This document shows positions 42,957-50,378 of a stretch of DNA of 64,000 nt, piece after piece. Source of the stretch: Bradyrhizobium mercantei (GTDB taxonomy: Bacteria > Pseudomonadota > Alphaproteobacteria > Rhizobiales > Xanthobacteraceae). The position numbers were made by a program, and so were the translations under genes. The stretch is taken from positions 861,609-925,608 of the forward strand of contig NZ_MKFI01000004.1 of NCBI RefSeq assembly GCF_001982635.1, in the 5' to 3' direction. Positions within the stretch are counted from its first letter, which is position 1. Every line of letters begins with the position of its first letter. The notes below the pieces were generated by a model. That model saw only the letters and a program-made list of their open reading frames with translations, did not search any database and was not told the origin of the DNA.

Positions 42957-42984
42957 GATAATCCGGACAGACGGTCTATTATTG
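42957..42984. promoter_or_regulatory. TetR-type operator candidate, site C
   Basis: AGAC-G-GTCT (42969-42977) is centred in GATAATCCGGACAGACGGTCTATTATTG. Its flanks resemble those of sites A and B, though the core matches less well. It lies between the divergent CoA-ligase and receptor 2 genes and could control both. Confidence 0.6.
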
Positions 42985-43071
42985 CACGACCGACGCGACG
43001 GGTAAAGCCCTTGAAGGCACCGCCGCCGGGATCAACCAGCCCCGCAAAAGAGGGCGTCATGGGAGGGGAAG

Positions 43072-44319
43072 ATGCGGAAGCCAATCGTCACGCTTGCGGT
43101 GTGGGCGTTCGCGCTGTCAGGCGCGTTCGGACCAGCGAATGCCCAGAAGGCCTATGGTCCCGGGGTCAGCGACACCGAGATCATCCTCGGCGCCAATGCG
43201 CCCTACAGCGGTCCGGCGTCGATCTATGCGAGCTTCCCGAAGACCATGCTCGCCTATTTCGCGATGCTGAACGAAAAAGGCGGCATCAACGGCCGCCACA
43301 TCAACTTCCTGACCCGCGACGACGCCTATAGCCCGCCCAAGACCGTCGAGGTGACGCGCGCGCTGGTCGAGAACGACAAGGTGCTCGCGATCATGGCGCC
43401 GTTCGGCACGCCGACCAACGCCGCGATCCAGAAGTACCTCAACAGCAACGGCGTCCCGCAACTGCTGGTGCAGAGCGGCGGCACGCGCTGGAACGACCCG
43501 AAGCAGTTTCCCTGGACGACGCCCTACTCGCCGACCTACGTCAACGAGTCCCGGATCATCGCCCGCTATGTCCTGCGCGAGAAGCCCGACGCCAAGATCG
43601 GCGTGCTCTTGCAGGCCGACGACATCGGCAAGGATTTTGTCCTTGGCCTGAAGGAAGGGCTGGGCGCGAAAGCCGATACGATGATCGTCAAGGAGGCGAT
43701 GTATCAATCGACCGAGCCGACGATCGACTCCCAGATCGTGAACCTGAAGGCGTCGGGCGCCGATACCATCCTGATCGCGGCGCAGAACAAGTTCGCCTCG
43801 ATGGCGATCCGCAAGATCCACGAGCTCGGATGGAAGCCGCTGATCTTCCTCGGCTCGACCGCCAATTCGATCGCCGGCGTGCTGGTGCCCGCGGGAATCG
43901 AAGCCTCGACCGGCATCCTGACCACGACAAGCTACAAGACGCCGAACGATCCGGCCTGGACCAACGACAAGGGCATGACCGACTATCTCGCCTTTGCCGC
44001 GAAATACATGCCGGGCATGGACCCGAACGACGTGATCGCGGTGACCGGCTACACCACGGCGCAGCTCGGTGCGATCATCCTGCAACGCTGCGGCGACAAT
44101 CTCACCCGGGAGAACGTGCTGAAGCAGGCCACAAATCTCAGCGGCATCGAGCTGCCGATGCTGCTGCCGGGTATCACGATCCAGACCACGCCGCAGGATT
44201 ACGCGGCGATCACCGAACGCCGCTTCGCCCGCTTCGACGGCAAGACCTGGGTGCTGTTCGGCGACATCGTCGGCGTGGGAACGGCCAAGGAAGCAGCCAA
44301 GGAAGCGGCCAAGAACTGA
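43072..44319 (+). CDS. LIV-type ABC transporter substrate-binding protein (receptor 2)
   Basis: A 415-residue periplasmic binding protein, Peripla_BP_6 type, with a signal peptide ending near ANA and the mature start KAYGPGVSDTEIILGANAPYSGPASIYASFPKT. Segments NEKGGINGRHINFLTRDDAYSPPKTVEVTRALVENDKVLAIMAP and GVLLQADDIGKDFVLGLKEGLG are clear. Its C-terminus is an Ala/Lys-rich repeat (AKEAAKEAAKN). No permease or ATPase is adjacent, so it probably feeds the LIV importer encoded at 26-32 kb, giving that system a second specificity. It heads the operon with the CrtC/AttH-like and thioesterase genes. Confidence 0.92.
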   Translation: MRKPIVTLAVWAFALSGAFGPANAQKAYGPGVSDTEIILGANAPYSGPASIYASFPKTMLAYFAMLNEKGGINGRHINFLTRDDAYSPPKTVEVTRALVENDKVLAIMAPFGTPTNAAIQKYLNSNGVPQLLVQSGGTRWNDPKQFPWTTPYSPTYVNESRIIARYVLREKPDAKIGVLLQADDIGKDFVLGLKEGLGAKADTMIVKEAMYQSTEPTIDSQIVNLKASGADTILIAAQNKFASMAIRKIHELGWKPLIFLGSTANSIAGVLVPAGIEASTGILTTTSYKTPNDPAWTNDKGMTDYLAFAAKYMPGMDPNDVIAVTGYTTAQLGAIILQRCGDNLTRENVLKQATNLSGIELPMLLPGITIQTTPQDYAAITERRFARFDGKTWVLFGDIVGVGTAKEAAKEAAKN

Positions 44320-44368
44320 CCACACCGCACATCGAAGGACCGAGGCTCAAACATCAAGGACAAGAACA

Positions 44369-45484
44369 ATGCTGACAGCCCAGGACGATCTCATCGGCCA
44401 CCAGACGCCGCAGCCATTTGCCAAGGCAGGCGGCGGTGATGTCAGGTTCACCGAGCGCTACTGGTACACCGCGCATCCGATCGACGGCAGCGAACTCTTG
44501 ATCGACATCGGGCTCGGCTATTATCCGAACCGCAACGTGATGGACGGCTTTGCCGGCATCACGATCGGCCGCCGCCAACATAATTTCCGCGCCTCGCGGC
44601 GGCTCGGAACGCGCCCGCTGGAGACGGAGGTCGGTGGACTCAGGATCGAGATCGTCGAGGGCATGGGCCTGCACAGGATCTCGCTCGCCGACAATCCGTC
44701 CGGAATCAGCTTCGCGCTCGAATTCAAGGCGAGCTTTCCGGCGGCGCAGGAGAAGCAGAACTTCCGCGAGCGCAACGGCGTCGTCGAGGAGGATCTGGCG
44801 CGTGTCTCGCAATTCGGCCGCTGGCGCGGCTGGATCGTCGCCGACGGCAAGCGCTACGTGATCGAACCCGAACTGTGGTGGGGACAGCGCGACCGCTCCT
44901 GGGGCCTGCGCTCGGAGATGCGCACCGACGAGACGCGCCCGCCGGTTGCAACCCATCGCAATTTCTTCTGGACCTGGTCGATGTTCCAGTTCGAAACGTC
45001 GGCGCTGTCGATCTTCATCAAGGAGCGGACGCCCGGCAAGCCGCATTATCTCTCGGGCACCGAGTTCCGCCGCGAGGCCGATGGATCGGTGTCGCACCGC
45101 GAGGTGACCTCGGTCGAGCACACAATCGACTGGGCCGATGATCCGCTCGGCCAGACCATCGCCGTGGCCGATTTCACCTTCGCCTTCGATCGCGGCGAGC
45201 CGCGCCACGTCAGGATGCAGGGATTGCCGATACGGTTTTATCTCAAGGCCGGCATGTATGGCGGGCTGCAAGGCTGGACCCACGGCGACGACCGCGGCGA
45301 AAACCATGCCGCGCACGACGTCTGGAACCTGGACGACGTCGCGACCCGCGCCATCGCACGAACGCTGTCGGACCATGTTGTCCGGCTCGAGAGCGGCAAC
45401 GAGAGCGGATTTGGCATCAGCGAGTATGGCGTCGCCGCCGGCTATCCGCGCTATCCGGGGCCGCAGAAATTCCCGGCGATGTGA
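44369..45484 (+). CDS. CrtC/AttH-like (lipocalin-like) protein of unknown function
   Basis: A 371-residue soluble protein without signal peptide or membrane segments. The beta-rich sequence includes GFAGITIGRRQHNFRASRRLG and EPELWWGQRDRSWGLRSEM. The latter recalls the D-x-SWG-x-R motif of AttH/CrtC double-lipocalin proteins (hydroxyneurosporene hydratase and relatives), annotated in databases under uncharacterised families. Trp and Tyr are abundant, as expected for a hydrophobic ligand pocket. It follows receptor 2 by 49 bp and its stop overlaps the thioesterase GTG. An isomerase, hydratase or carrier for a lipophilic substrate is possible; family placement is tentative. Confidence 0.55.
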   Translation: MLTAQDDLIGHQTPQPFAKAGGGDVRFTERYWYTAHPIDGSELLIDIGLGYYPNRNVMDGFAGITIGRRQHNFRASRRLGTRPLETEVGGLRIEIVEGMGLHRISLADNPSGISFALEFKASFPAAQEKQNFRERNGVVEEDLARVSQFGRWRGWIVADGKRYVIEPELWWGQRDRSWGLRSEMRTDETRPPVATHRNFFWTWSMFQFETSALSIFIKERTPGKPHYLSGTEFRREADGSVSHREVTSVEHTIDWADDPLGQTIAVADFTFAFDRGEPRHVRMQGLPIRFYLKAGMYGGLQGWTHGDDRGENHAAHDVWNLDDVATRAIARTLSDHVVRLESGNESGFGISEYGVAAGYPRYPGPQKFPAM

Positions 45485-46413
45485 TCGGGATGGACGGACA
45501 AGGCATCCGCGTCCCGGAGAGTAACGAAGCCAGGTGCGATCACTGGGACAACCGGGCGGCCGAGGCGCTGGTCTCGCTCGAGACCATCGCCCCGCTCCGC
45601 TATCGCAGCCGCTTCGGCGACGGCAACCTCAACGGCCGTTCCTATGGCGGCCAGATCCTCGGCCAGGCCATGATGGCGGCGACGCTCAGTGCGCCCCAAG
45701 ATCGCCCGGCGGAGATGCTGCAGCTGTTGTTCCTGCGCGGCGCCGATCCGACCCGGCGCATCACGTTCGACGCACGGGTCCTGCAGGACGGCAAGCGGTT
45801 CTCCTCTCGCCATGTCGTAGGCCGGCAGGGCGACCAGACGGTCCTGAGCGCGCAGGCCACGTTCTGTGCGCCACAGCCGGGCCCGCGGCACGCCGCACCG
45901 TTCGCACGATCGGAGGATCCCGAAAGCCTGCCCGATCTCTCGATGATCCCCGACGCGCTGATGGCGCAGTTGCGGCCGCTCGGCCCCTACTCGCAGCACA
46001 TCAAGCCCAGCATGGATTTTCGGATCCCCGAGATCGAACGCCAGCTCTCCGCCGCGACGGCGGAGCCGCGCTTGCGCTTCTGGATCAGATGCCGGCGGCC
46101 GCTTGGCGCTGGTTCCCGCGCACAGGCCGCGGTGTTCGCCTATCTCTCGGACTGGTGGCTCAACTTCTCCAGCGTCGGCGGCCATCTCCGCGATTTGCAG
46201 TCACGGGCGCCGCTCTATCTGTCGAGCCTCAACCATTGCATCTGGTTTCACCGCGCATTTTCGCCTGACGCCTGGATGCACGTCGACACCGAGAGCCCGT
46301 GCGCCGATGGCGGCCGTGGGCTGTCGATCGCCCGCGTCCATGACCGCAATGGGTCGATGCTCGCGACATCGATCCAGGAAACCCTGATGGCGCATCCCGA
46401 CGGCGACGCGTAA
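45481..46413 (+). CDS. Acyl-CoA thioesterase, TesB-like double hotdog
   Basis: A 310-residue protein with two hotdog halves. The first half has RYRSRFGDGNLNGRSYGGQILGQAMMAATLSAP and RFSSRHVVGRQGDQTVLSAQATF; the second has SSLNHCIWFHRAFSPDAWMHVDTESPCADGGRGLSIARVHDRNGSMLATSIQETLM, as in TesB/acyl-CoA thioesterase II. It hydrolyses acyl-CoA to free acid and CoA, perhaps releasing stalled pathway intermediates. The start is taken as GTG 45481 overlapping the previous stop (GTGA); ATG 45490 is the alternative. It is the last gene of the island and is followed by a terminator-like hairpin. Confidence 0.88.
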   Translation: MIGMDGQGIRVPESNEARCDHWDNRAAEALVSLETIAPLRYRSRFGDGNLNGRSYGGQILGQAMMAATLSAPQDRPAEMLQLLFLRGADPTRRITFDARVLQDGKRFSSRHVVGRQGDQTVLSAQATFCAPQPGPRHAAPFARSEDPESLPDLSMIPDALMAQLRPLGPYSQHIKPSMDFRIPEIERQLSAATAEPRLRFWIRCRRPLGAGSRAQAAVFAYLSDWWLNFSSVGGHLRDLQSRAPLYLSSLNHCIWFHRAFSPDAWMHVDTESPCADGGRGLSIARVHDRNGSMLATSIQETLMAHPDGDA

Positions 46414-46516
46414 GCCACGCCGCGACAGTTGAGTGCGCGCGGTGATCGCAGCCGGGTTGCAGTCGATGCGCCGCGCCGGTTCCACCGTCTGTTGAATCCC
46501 GGCAACACCGTCAGAC

Positions 46517-46548
46517 AAAAACGCGCAATCGCGCAGATTGTGCGTTTT
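46517..46548 (+). terminator. Rho-independent terminator-like hairpin after the thioesterase gene
   Basis: AAAACGCGCAAT (46518-46529) and ATTGTGCGTTTT (46537-46548) pair at 11 of 12 positions around a 7-nt loop, giving an A-tract/stem/T-tract structure. It lies 104 bp after the thioesterase stop and ahead of the small gene at 46625, and would work in either direction. Confidence 0.6.
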
Positions 46549-46624
46549 GAATCACGAAGGCGCCGCATCCCTGTCAAATCCTGTTCGCGGGTGGCGCAAC
46601 AAGAACACTATGGGGAAAACCTAC

Positions 46625-46858
46625 ATGCAGCAGGCACCGCTGGCCGCACGGAGTGCGGAGTCGTCTGGATATGTCCTCTACTTCCAGCTCGCCAGCAATG
46701 GCACGAGACGCGCGTGCAGTCTGACGATCCAGGCCGAAAGCGCCAACGAGGCGGCGCGAATCTTTCGCGAGAACTGGGGCGAGATCGAATCGATGGCGCG
46801 CGACGGCGTGAGCACCGGAATGGTCGGCTCGGCGCCGGTCAGTCTGGCGATGTCCTAG
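46625..46858 (+). CDS. Small protein of unknown function, 77 aa
   Basis: A 77-residue soluble protein with an alpha/beta look (SSGYVLYFQLASNGTRRACSLTIQAESANEAARIFRENWGEIESMARDGVSTG). ATG 46625 has a purine-rich GGGGAAAA upstream; an in-frame ATG at 46610 would add five residues. It lies between a terminator-like hairpin and the Irr-box-like element, so it is transcribed alone. I do not recognise the family; proximity to the TonB receptor could mean an iron link but nothing in the sequence shows one. Confidence 0.6.
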   Translation: MQQAPLAARSAESSGYVLYFQLASNGTRRACSLTIQAESANEAARIFRENWGEIESMARDGVSTGMVGSAPVSLAMS

Positions 46859-46887
46859 GGCACATCGCGCGCGAGCCCCATCGCGTC

Positions 46888-46937
46888 TTAGAATGATTCA
46901 AATCCAATCCGGTTAGAGAGATTCAAGTCTGCTCCGG
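46888..46937. promoter_or_regulatory. Tandem Irr-box (ICE-like) element before the TonB receptor
   Basis: Two adjacent 25-bp units (46888-46912 and 46913-46937) are 19/25 identical. The first contains TTAGAA-TGA-TTCAAA, matching the rhizobial Irr/iron-control-element consensus TTTAGAA-N3-TTCTAAA at 11 of 14 defined positions; the second (TTAGAG-AGA-TTCAAG) is weaker. It is 68 bp before the receptor start. Iron-responsive control by Irr is inferred. Confidence 0.65.
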
Positions 46938-47005
46938 TTCTTTTTGCGCGCGCCGACTGCTAGAGGCGCGGCGTGAATGAGTTCGCGTGAATCGGAAGTC
47001 CACGA

Positions 47006-49351
47006 GTGCCTGTGAATGCTGATGGCCGCCTTGTCGGCGATCGTCGAAATGCCGCCGACAAGGGCCGCACCCACCTGCTGATCGGCGCAGCCTTCCTGCT
47101 CGCCGATGTCTCCTCCGCGGTGACGCCGGCAAACGCCCAATCGAGCGTCCCGCTGCCGCCTGTTTCGGTCGACCAACCGTCGCAGAAGCGCAAGCCGGCA
47201 GCCGCTGCGGCGAGATCCGCACAGCGAACCCGGGCGGCTGCCGCGGCACGGCCGCGCAGCCGCAATGCCCAGCCTGCGCCGCCGACGGCGTCGGAGCGCG
47301 CAGCTGCGGCCGCCGCCGTGCTGAACGAAGCCAAGCTGCACTATCGCGCGATGCCGAGCTCGACCACGCTGCGCAGCGGCGCCTCGCCGCTCGATACCTC
47401 GCAATCGGTCAACATCGTGCCCGAGCAGGTGTTGAAGGATCAGCTGCCGCGCAATCTCGACGATGCGCTGGCCAATGTCAGCGGCGTCACCCAGGCCAAC
47501 ACGCTGGCCGGCACCCAGGACGCGGTGATGCGCCGGGGCTTCGGCGACAACCGTGACGGCTCGATCATGCGCAACGGCATGCCGCTGGTGCAGGGCCGCA
47601 GCCTCAACGCGTCAGTCGAAAGCGTCGAGGTGCTGAAGGGCCCGGCCTCGCTGCTCTACGGCATCATGGATCCCGGCGGCATCGTCAACACGATCAGCAA
47701 GCGCCCCGAACTCTATCAGCACGGCTCCGTGACCCTGCTCGGCTCGACCTACGCCAATAACAAGAGCGGCGCCGACGGCACCATCGACATCACCGGCCCG
47801 ATCGGCGATCGCGGCCTCGCCTACCGCTTCATCGGCTATGGCGTCAGCGAGGATTACTGGCGCAATTTCGGGCGTCATCGCGAGATGCTGGTCGCGCCGT
47901 CGCTGGCCTGGTACGGCGAGAACACCACCGTCCAGATCAATTACGAGCACCGCGAATTCATCTCGCCGTTCGACCGCGGCACCGCGTTCGATCCCGCGAC
48001 CAAGGCGCCGCTTAAGATCCCCGCGACACGCCGGCTCGACGAGCCCTTCAACAACATGTGGGGAACCTCCGACCTGATGCAGGCCTCGGTCGAGCACCGC
48101 CTGAACCAGGACTGGAAGCTGTTCGCGGCCTACAGCTACAACACCGAGACGTTCAGCGCCAATCAGCTCCGCATCACCGGCATCAACGCCAAGACCGGCG
48201 TCGAGACCCGCAGCAATGACGGCACATGGGGCTCGCTCAGCAATGCGAGCTACGGCACCTCCTATCTACAGGGCAACGTCTGGCTCGGCGGTTTCCGCAA
48301 CGAGGTGCTGTTCGGCGGCGACGGCCAGTATCGGACGATCTACCGCGATAATCTGATCCGGCAGTCGACGCCGAGCTTCAACTTCTACAATCCTGTCTAT
48401 GGGCTGATCACGCCGGGGACCACGGTGTCCGCCGCCGACAGCGCCCAGACCGACAAGCTCGGCCAATGGTCACTGTTCTTCCAGGACACGCTGCATTTGA
48501 CCGAGCGCTTTGCGCTGGTCGGCGGCGTGCGATACATGGATTACGACCAGCTCGCCGGCAAGGGCCGGCCGTTCATCACCAACACCAACGTGTCGGCCGA
48601 CAAGGTGCTGCCGCTCGGCGGCGCCATCTTCAAGCTCACCGACCAGGTCTCGCTCTATGCGAGCTTCACCCAGTCTCTGAAGCCGAATTCGACGATCGCG
48701 CCCCTGAGCAATGGCGGCGGCGTCGTGCTCGGCTCCAACATCGCGCCCGAGGAAGGCACCCAGTACGAGGCCGGCCTCAAATTCGATCTCAACAAGCGGC
48801 TCTCCGGCACGGTCGCGGTCTACGACATCGAGAAGCGCAACGTGCTGGTGAGCACGCTCGACACCTCCAGCGGCCTCAACGTGTACACGACGGCCGGCAA
48901 GGTGCGCTCACGCGGCGCCGAGTTCGACGTCACCGGCAGGCTGACTGACAATTGGAGCGTGATCGGCAGCTACGGCTACACCGACGCGCGGGTGACCGAG
49001 GATCCGACCTACGCCGGCAAGCAACTGCAGAACGTCGCCCTGAATACGGCCTCGCTCTACCTCGTCTATGATTTCGGCACGACCCTGCCCGGCCGGCTTC
49101 GGCTCGGCGGCGGCGCACGCTATGTCGGCGACCGTCCTGGCGATGCCGCCAACAGCTTCGTGCTGCCGTCCTACACGGTCGCGGACGTGTTTGCGACCTA
49201 CGAGACCAAGGTCGAGACGTTGCCGGTGATCTACCAGTTCAACGTCAAGAACCTGTTCGATACCGTCTACTATCCCTCGGCCGTCAGCAATCTGGCCGTG
49301 GCGATGGGCGACGCACGGCGCTTCTCGCTCTCGGCGACGGTGAAATTCTAG
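47006..49351 (+). CDS. TonB-dependent siderophore receptor
   Basis: An outer-membrane receptor of 781 residues. A signal region (LLIGAAFLLADVSSAVTPANAQ) is followed by a Pro/Ala/Arg-rich linker (residues about 50-100), a plug domain (SQSVNIVPEQVLKDQLPRNLDDALANVSGV, VMRRGFGDNRDGSIMRNGMPLVQGR, VEVLKGPASLLYG) and a 22-strand-type barrel ending in an aromatic residue (LSATVKF). It belongs to the FhuA/FpvA-like ferric-siderophore group. GTG 47006 is assumed; GTG 47012 is also possible. It leads a three-gene operon with the Fe-binding protein (1-bp gap) and the PepSY protein. No siderophore synthesis genes are present. Confidence 0.92.
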   Translation: MPVNADGRLVGDRRNAADKGRTHLLIGAAFLLADVSSAVTPANAQSSVPLPPVSVDQPSQKRKPAAAAARSAQRTRAAAAARPRSRNAQPAPPTASERAAAAAAVLNEAKLHYRAMPSSTTLRSGASPLDTSQSVNIVPEQVLKDQLPRNLDDALANVSGVTQANTLAGTQDAVMRRGFGDNRDGSIMRNGMPLVQGRSLNASVESVEVLKGPASLLYGIMDPGGIVNTISKRPELYQHGSVTLLGSTYANNKSGADGTIDITGPIGDRGLAYRFIGYGVSEDYWRNFGRHREMLVAPSLAWYGENTTVQINYEHREFISPFDRGTAFDPATKAPLKIPATRRLDEPFNNMWGTSDLMQASVEHRLNQDWKLFAAYSYNTETFSANQLRITGINAKTGVETRSNDGTWGSLSNASYGTSYLQGNVWLGGFRNEVLFGGDGQYRTIYRDNLIRQSTPSFNFYNPVYGLITPGTTVSAADSAQTDKLGQWSLFFQDTLHLTERFALVGGVRYMDYDQLAGKGRPFITNTNVSADKVLPLGGAIFKLTDQVSLYASFTQSLKPNSTIAPLSNGGGVVLGSNIAPEEGTQYEAGLKFDLNKRLSGTVAVYDIEKRNVLVSTLDTSSGLNVYTTAGKVRSRGAEFDVTGRLTDNWSVIGSYGYTDARVTEDPTYAGKQLQNVALNTASLYLVYDFGTTLPGRLRLGGGARYVGDRPGDAANSFVLPSYTVADVFATYETKVETLPVIYQFNVKNLFDTVYYPSAVSNLAVAMGDARRFSLSATVKF

Positions 49352-49352
49352 C

Positions 49353-50378
49353 ATGGGCGCGGCGCGCACAGCGATTGGACTGCTGGCCGCGCTCGCCGCG
49401 ACCACTATCGCGTGCGCCGCGGTCCGGGCCGACGAGCTCACGCTTTACTCCACACGGGGCGCCAATCTGGTCGAGCCTGTCGTTGCGGCCTTCACGGCGG
49501 CGAGCGGCATCAAGGTCAAGGCCGTCTTTGTCGAAGACAGCCTGGTCAAGCGCCTGACGTCGGAAGGCGACCATTCGCCCGCGGATGTCCTGCTCACCAT
49601 CGGCCTCGACAAGACGACCCAGCTTGCATTGCGCGGGTTGACGCAGGCGCTTGCATCCCCGGCGCTCGAGCAGGCAGTGCCGGCGAACCTGCGCGGCAAA
49701 AGCGGCCAGTGGATCGCGCTCGCGGTACGTCCGCGCGTGGTGTTCGCACGCAAGGACAGTCCGCTCACCGCGTTCGGCTATGAGGAGCTCGCCGATCCCA
49801 AATGGCGCGGCAAACTGTGCATGCGGCCGGCCGCGCACCAGAACAACGTCGCGCTGATCGCGGCCTACCTCGCCCATCACGGAACGGATGCGACGCAGAC
49901 CTGGCTCGCTGGCGTGAAGGACAACCTCGCCCACAAGCCGGCGGGCAAGGACAACGACGTGGTCCGCGAGATCGCGGAAGGACGCTGCGAGATCGGGATC
50001 GGCAACACGGTCGCGCTCGCACAACTGCGCGACGGCCGCGAAGGCAGCGACTGGCGCGCAGCGGCGGATGCCGTGAAGGCGGTGCCGGCCACATTCGCGG
50101 GCGGCGGCAGCCACGTCAACCTGACCGGCGCGGCGATCGCCCGCCACGCCCCGCATCCGGCAGCCGCACGCGCGTTGCTCGAATTCCTTGTCACGCCGGA
50201 AGCCCAGACGATCTTTGCCGCCGCCGAGCTGGAATATCCCGTGCTCGCGACGGCGAAGCGGGCTCCGATCGTGGAGGGGATCGGATCGTTCCCAGCCGAT
50301 CCGCTGCCCGTCGACGAGATCGCCGCACATCAAACAGCCGCAATCGCCCTGATCCGAAAGGCCGGATTCGATGAGTGA
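49353..50378 (+). CDS. Periplasmic iron(III)-binding protein, FbpA/AfuA-like
   Basis: A 341-residue exported family 1 solute-binding protein with a signal peptide ending near VRA and a mature start DELTLYSTRGANLVEPVVAAFTAASGIKVKAVF, the usual FbpA/FutA/AfuA opening. Further segments include RPRVVFARKDSPLTAFGYEELADPKWRGKLCMRP and EIGIGNTVALAQL. It begins 1 bp after the receptor stop and overlaps the PepSY gene start by 8 bp. No iron ABC permease or ATPase gene follows, so it must hand iron to a system encoded elsewhere or act with the PepSY protein. Confidence 0.9.
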   Translation: MGAARTAIGLLAALAATTIACAAVRADELTLYSTRGANLVEPVVAAFTAASGIKVKAVFVEDSLVKRLTSEGDHSPADVLLTIGLDKTTQLALRGLTQALASPALEQAVPANLRGKSGQWIALAVRPRVVFARKDSPLTAFGYEELADPKWRGKLCMRPAAHQNNVALIAAYLAHHGTDATQTWLAGVKDNLAHKPAGKDNDVVREIAEGRCEIGIGNTVALAQLRDGREGSDWRAAADAVKAVPATFAGGGSHVNLTGAAIARHAPHPAAARALLEFLVTPEAQTIFAAAELEYPVLATAKRAPIVEGIGSFPADPLPVDEIAAHQTAAIALIRKAGFDE

